NCBI GenBank assembly: GCA_022825705.1
Contig: JAJDWH010000032.1
Span: forward strand, 62,001-126,000
DNA: 64,000 nt
Source of the DNA: Alphaproteobacteria bacterium
Lineage (GTDB): Bacteria > Pseudomonadota > Alphaproteobacteria > TMED109
Reading direction: 5' to 3'
The notes below the pieces were generated by a model, which did not search any database, was not told where the DNA came from, and saw nothing but the letters and a program-made list of their open reading frames with translations. The stretch's first letter is position 1; each line of letters opens with the position of its first letter. The translations under genes were made by a program, and so were the position numbers. Below are positions 61,083-64,000 of this stretch, one piece after another.

Positions 61083-64000
61083 ATGAGTTCACAGGAGTCC
61101 GATTTCCCGGTCGCCATTACCGGGTACAGCTACCGCTTGCCTGGCGGCATCCACACCGATTCCGACTTTTGGGATCTGCTCAGCAGGCGCGAAATCGTTC
61201 AGGAGTCCGTAACCGATCGCTACGGGAGAGGTTACCGGCCGATCGGCGGCTTCTCCGGTCCAGGCCGGTTTGCCAGCGCCTACGAAGGTCTCATTCGCGA
61301 CGACGAAGAGAAGCTCTTCGACCGCAGTCTCTTCGGGCTGTCCCAAAGCGAAATGCTGTCGACGGATCCGCAGGTGAGGATGCTGTTGACATGCGCGTGG
61401 GAAGCGTTTGAGCGCGTCGGCTGGGATCTCCATTCGCTCCGCAACAGCTCGACCGGCGTCTACATCGGTGCGCAAGTACCCCCCGTCTCGAACTGGCGGC
61501 CGATGCGGGGCGCACAGCCGTTCGACGTGACGAGTATCAGCTTGGCCATGCTCGCCAACCGTATCTCCTACCACTTCAACTTGATGGGGTCCTCGACGAC
61601 CTACTGCACGGCATGTTCGGCGAGCCTCACCGCTCTCCATGCGGCAATGAACGGCCTCCAGCGCGGTGACTGCGAGCAGGCGCTGGTCGGTTCCGTCAAC
61701 TACATGGGAACTGCCAGGCTGAGCGCCTCCTTCAATGCGCTGGGAGTAATCAGCCCCGACGGGAAGTGCCATTCCTTCGACGCGGAAGCCAATGGCTACA
61801 TGCGCTCAGAAGGGGCGTTCGTCTTCACCATCAAACCGCTGGCGGCAGCCGAGCGCGACGGGGACCCCATCCACGCCGTCATCGAATCCACCGCCGTGAA
61901 TGCGGCCGGCGCCGCCGACGGGAGTGAGGGCTTGGCGCAGGGACGCTACATCACGGCCCCCACCCGTCACGCCCAAGCGGAGTTGATGCGGGTTGCTGGC
62001 ACCCGCGCCGGTCGCGCGCCGCAGGAATTCGACTACATCGAGGCACATGCCACCGGCACGGTCGTGGGGGACCGGATCGAAGGAAACGCCATCACGGACG
62101 CGTTTGCCGGACCCGAACGAGAGGCCCCGCTGCGGATCGCAAGCGTCAAGAGCAATCTGGGGCACATGGAAGCCGCGGCGTTCCACTGCGCCCTGCTCAA
62201 GGTCCTCCTGATGCTGCAGAGGCGGACATTCGCGCCGATCTCCAAGAATTTCGTGGTGCCCAATCCGGAAATCGACTTCGACCGCTGTCCCATGCAGGTG
62301 CAGACCGACTGCGAGCCGTTTCCCGAGCGTCCAGTGGTCGTGGGAATCAACTCGTTCGGCTTTGGCGGTGCCAACGGGCACTGCGTGGTGCGTGAATATC
62401 GCCCGGCCCGGCCCCGTATCTGGTCGGTGCCGCTCGCCCCGGAGGCCGGCTTCATGATTCCGCTGTCGGCCCGCACTGGCAGCGCACTCACCGAGGGCGC
62501 ACGGCAGCTGCGAGACTTCGTCGCCGAAAACGAACCCGACCTCTACACCCTGGCCGGCAATCTCAGCCGCCGCCGCACGCATTTCGCCATGCGCACGTCA
62601 TTCGCGGTCCGGAACCGCGAGGAACTGGTCGAAGCGCTCGAGGCCTTTGCGGAGGATCCGCCGCCCGTCCACTCGGTCGACGACGGCAGGCGTCGCGTGG
62701 CGATGGTGTTTTCCGGTCAGGGCACCCAGTGGGCGGGGTGCGGCCGCGACCTGTATGACGCCGAGCCCGTGTTCCGGAGGGCCATCGATTCCATCGAGGC
62801 GCATTGGCGCGAGCACTCGGAGGTTTCGCTGCGCGATGCCTGCTTTGGTGCGTCGCAGACTGAGCTGAACGAGGTGCAGCTGGCGCAGCCGGTCATCTAC
62901 ATGATCCAGTGCGCTCTGGTGGAGCTGTTCAAGACCTGGGGCGTCTACCCCGATTGTGTGGTTGGCCACAGTTCGGGCGAGGTCGCGGCGGCCTACGCGA
63001 GCGGGGCGCTGTCGCTGCAGGAAGCCACGCGTCTGGTGTTTCATCGCGCCACGCTCCAGCAGCGGACAGCCGGATCCGGCCGCATGCTGGCGATCGGCCT
63101 CGATCGTCCGGGCGTGGAAGACCTGCTGACGGAACTGGGCGTCGCCTTTGGTTGCGGGGAGGACGACTCCGACCAACCGACACAGGTGGAGATCGCGTGC
63201 GAGAACGCCCCTGCCAACACTGTGATCTGCGGAACCGAGGAAGCCCTGCAACCGGTCATGGCGGCGTTGGACCACAGGCATCTGCAGAATCAGCTGCTGC
63301 CCGGCAACATCGCCTTTCATTCCACCGCGATGCAGCCACTCAAGGACGATGCGCTGGCGGCGCTGTCGTTCCTGAATGACCTCGACTTCGACGCGGATGT
63401 CCCGTTCGTGTCGTCGGTGACCGGGCTGCCGACACGACGACTGGACAACGCGTACTGGTGGTCAAATATCCGCCAGCCGGTGCGGTTCGCTGCCGCGATG
63501 CAGTCGATCACGCGAGAAATTGAGCCGGACGTGGTGCTGGAAATCGCGCCTCACTGCGCGCTTCAGTCCACCATCGCCCAGTGTTTGGAAGGTAGCCGCA
63601 CGGTGCCGGCCAGCATTCCGACGCTGACCCGCGAGACGGACGTCTGCATCGGCTTTCAGACCGCTCTGGGCGCACTGTTCCAGGCGGGCGTTCCCCTGAA
63701 CTTCGCGGCCCAGTATCCCCGTCCGCAGCCCATAGCGGATCGCCTCCCCGGACACTTTCGGGAAGAACGGGCGGCGATGGATCTCCATTGCGACAACGAG
63801 ATGTTCGTCCGGCAGGGCGAATACTCGCAAGGTCCACTGGTCGGCCACCGGGTCCCATGTGAGCACCTGCAGTTCGAGGCACGGCTGTCGGAGGCCGATT
63901 TCCCCTGGCTGGCGGACCATCGCGTGCATCACGCGGCGATCATGCCGGCGGCGGGCTACATCGAGCTCATCCTTGAGGCGCTGGGCGGGGTTCCGGTCCA
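61083..64000 (+). CDS. type I modular polyketide synthase, KS-AT-DH start (partial, runs off the right edge)
   Basis: At least 972 codons without a stop. Ketosynthase (about 8-440): PVAITGYSYRLPGG, the Cys in YCTACSASLTALHAAM, the His in EAHATGTVVGD and KSNLGHMEAAAFH. Acyltransferase (about 535-835): VAMVFSGQGTQWAG, GHSSGEVAAAY with the catalytic Ser, and NIAFHSTAM, an AFH-type motif that favours malonyl-CoA. The dehydratase begins near residue 935 (WLADHRVHHAAIMPAAGYIE), with the catalytic His but His in place of the usual Gly of HxxxGxxxxP. No loading module or ACP precedes the KS. KS edges differ from the common EPIAIVGMACRFPG. ATG 61083; no strong ribosome binding site. Product unknown. 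Confidence 0.96.
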   Translation, partial: MSSQESDFPVAITGYSYRLPGGIHTDSDFWDLLSRREIVQESVTDRYGRGYRPIGGFSGPGRFASAYEGLIRDDEEKLFDRSLFGLSQSEMLSTDPQVRMLLTCAWEAFERVGWDLHSLRNSSTGVYIGAQVPPVSNWRPMRGAQPFDVTSISLAMLANRISYHFNLMGSSTTYCTACSASLTALHAAMNGLQRGDCEQALVGSVNYMGTARLSASFNALGVISPDGKCHSFDAEANGYMRSEGAFVFTIKPLAAAERDGDPIHAVIESTAVNAAGAADGSEGLAQGRYITAPTRHAQAELMRVAGTRAGRAPQEFDYIEAHATGTVVGDRIEGNAITDAFAGPEREAPLRIASVKSNLGHMEAAAFHCALLKVLLMLQRRTFAPISKNFVVPNPEIDFDRCPMQVQTDCEPFPERPVVVGINSFGFGGANGHCVVREYRPARPRIWSVPLAPEAGFMIPLSARTGSALTEGARQLRDFVAENEPDLYTLAGNLSRRRTHFAMRTSFAVRNREELVEALEAFAEDPPPVHSVDDGRRRVAMVFSGQGTQWAGCGRDLYDAEPVFRRAIDSIEAHWREHSEVSLRDACFGASQTELNEVQLAQPVIYMIQCALVELFKTWGVYPDCVVGHSSGEVAAAYASGALSLQEATRLVFHRATLQQRTAGSGRMLAIGLDRPGVEDLLTELGVAFGCGEDDSDQPTQVEIACENAPANTVICGTEEALQPVMAALDHRHLQNQLLPGNIAFHSTAMQPLKDDALAALSFLNDLDFDADVPFVSSVTGLPTRRLDNAYWWSNIRQPVRFAAAMQSITREIEPDVVLEIAPHCALQSTIAQCLEGSRTVPASIPTLTRETDVCIGFQTALGALFQAGVPLNFAAQYPRPQPIADRLPGHFREERAAMDLHCDNEMFVRQGEYSQGPLVGHRVPCEHLQFEARLSEADFPWLADHRVHHAAIMPAAGYIELILEALGGVPV

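Overview
The window is a GC-rich (about two thirds G+C by eye) chromosomal segment of an alphaproteobacterium, probably Rhodospirillales-like. That placement rests on gene content: an EipB/DUF1849 envelope protein, a COG3146 acyltransferase, a DUF177-rpmF-plsX-ihfA-merR block with bamE divergent from it, a pyrB-pyrC-plsY block with an alphaproteobacterial-type dihydroorotase, and a BMFP/UbiK-like protein. No rRNA, tRNA, CRISPR array or intact insertion sequence was seen. Genus cannot be set from this alone.

Layout. 1-13.4 kb is mostly housekeeping: a partial ribA, an orphan OmpR-type response regulator, an acyltransferase, RidA, EipB, ribosomal protein L33, an SDR, a NIPSNAP protein, RNase R, topoisomerase I and an RND/MMPL exporter. 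13.5-24.8 kb is the most unusual block, a RiPP locus of the NHLP (nitrile-hydratase-leader) type with azoline-forming machinery: a shortened HlyD-like adaptor, a C39-peptidase ABC exporter, a second NHLP-type ABC exporter, an NHLP leader fused to a terpenoid-cyclase-like (alpha/alpha toroid) domain, a fused leader-binding/YcaO cyclodehydratase, an unrecognised 372-aa protein, and, convergent on the other strand, an 83-aa precursor whose predicted core is only Leu-Cys-Cys-Cys-Trp. A LolA-like periplasmic protein and a flavin-dependent tryptophan-halogenase-family enzyme follow at 25.2-27.5 kb. The halogenase could act on the terminal Trp (inference).

27.6-31.5 kb is an aromatic catabolism operon (pcaH, pcaG, pcaB, pobA) taking 4-hydroxybenzoate through protocatechuate toward the beta-ketoadipate pathway. 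31.5-39 kb is accessory: a YheT-like hydrolase, a VapBC toxin-antitoxin pair with a leaderless-looking promoter, a RraA-fold protein, an AlkB-type alkane hydroxylase fused to a degenerate GlnE-like adenylyltransferase module, and a mobile-mystery A/B (HTH plus Fic) pair with its own promoter and operators. 39-55.8 kb is housekeeping again: plsY, pyrC, pyrB, dacA, tmk, holB, metG, tatD, a dihaem cytochrome c, pgeF, a MidA/NDUFAF7-type methyltransferase, lgt, a UbiK-like protein, proC, a GST, merR, ihfA, plsX, rpmF and DUF177. 56-64 kb carries a TPP-dependent enzyme, bamE, a membrane dipeptidase and the first KS-AT-DH part of a type I polyketide synthase that runs off the window.

How the parts may work together. 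In the RiPP block the YcaO protein would be guided by its leader-binding region to the NHLP precursor and heterocyclise the three adjacent cysteines; the C39 peptidase would cut after Ala-Gly and export the product. The toroid protein carries the same leader fold as the precursor, so it may mimic or replace it. No SagB-type dehydrogenase is present in the window. This combination, together with the AlkB-GlnE fusion, is what most deserves follow-up.
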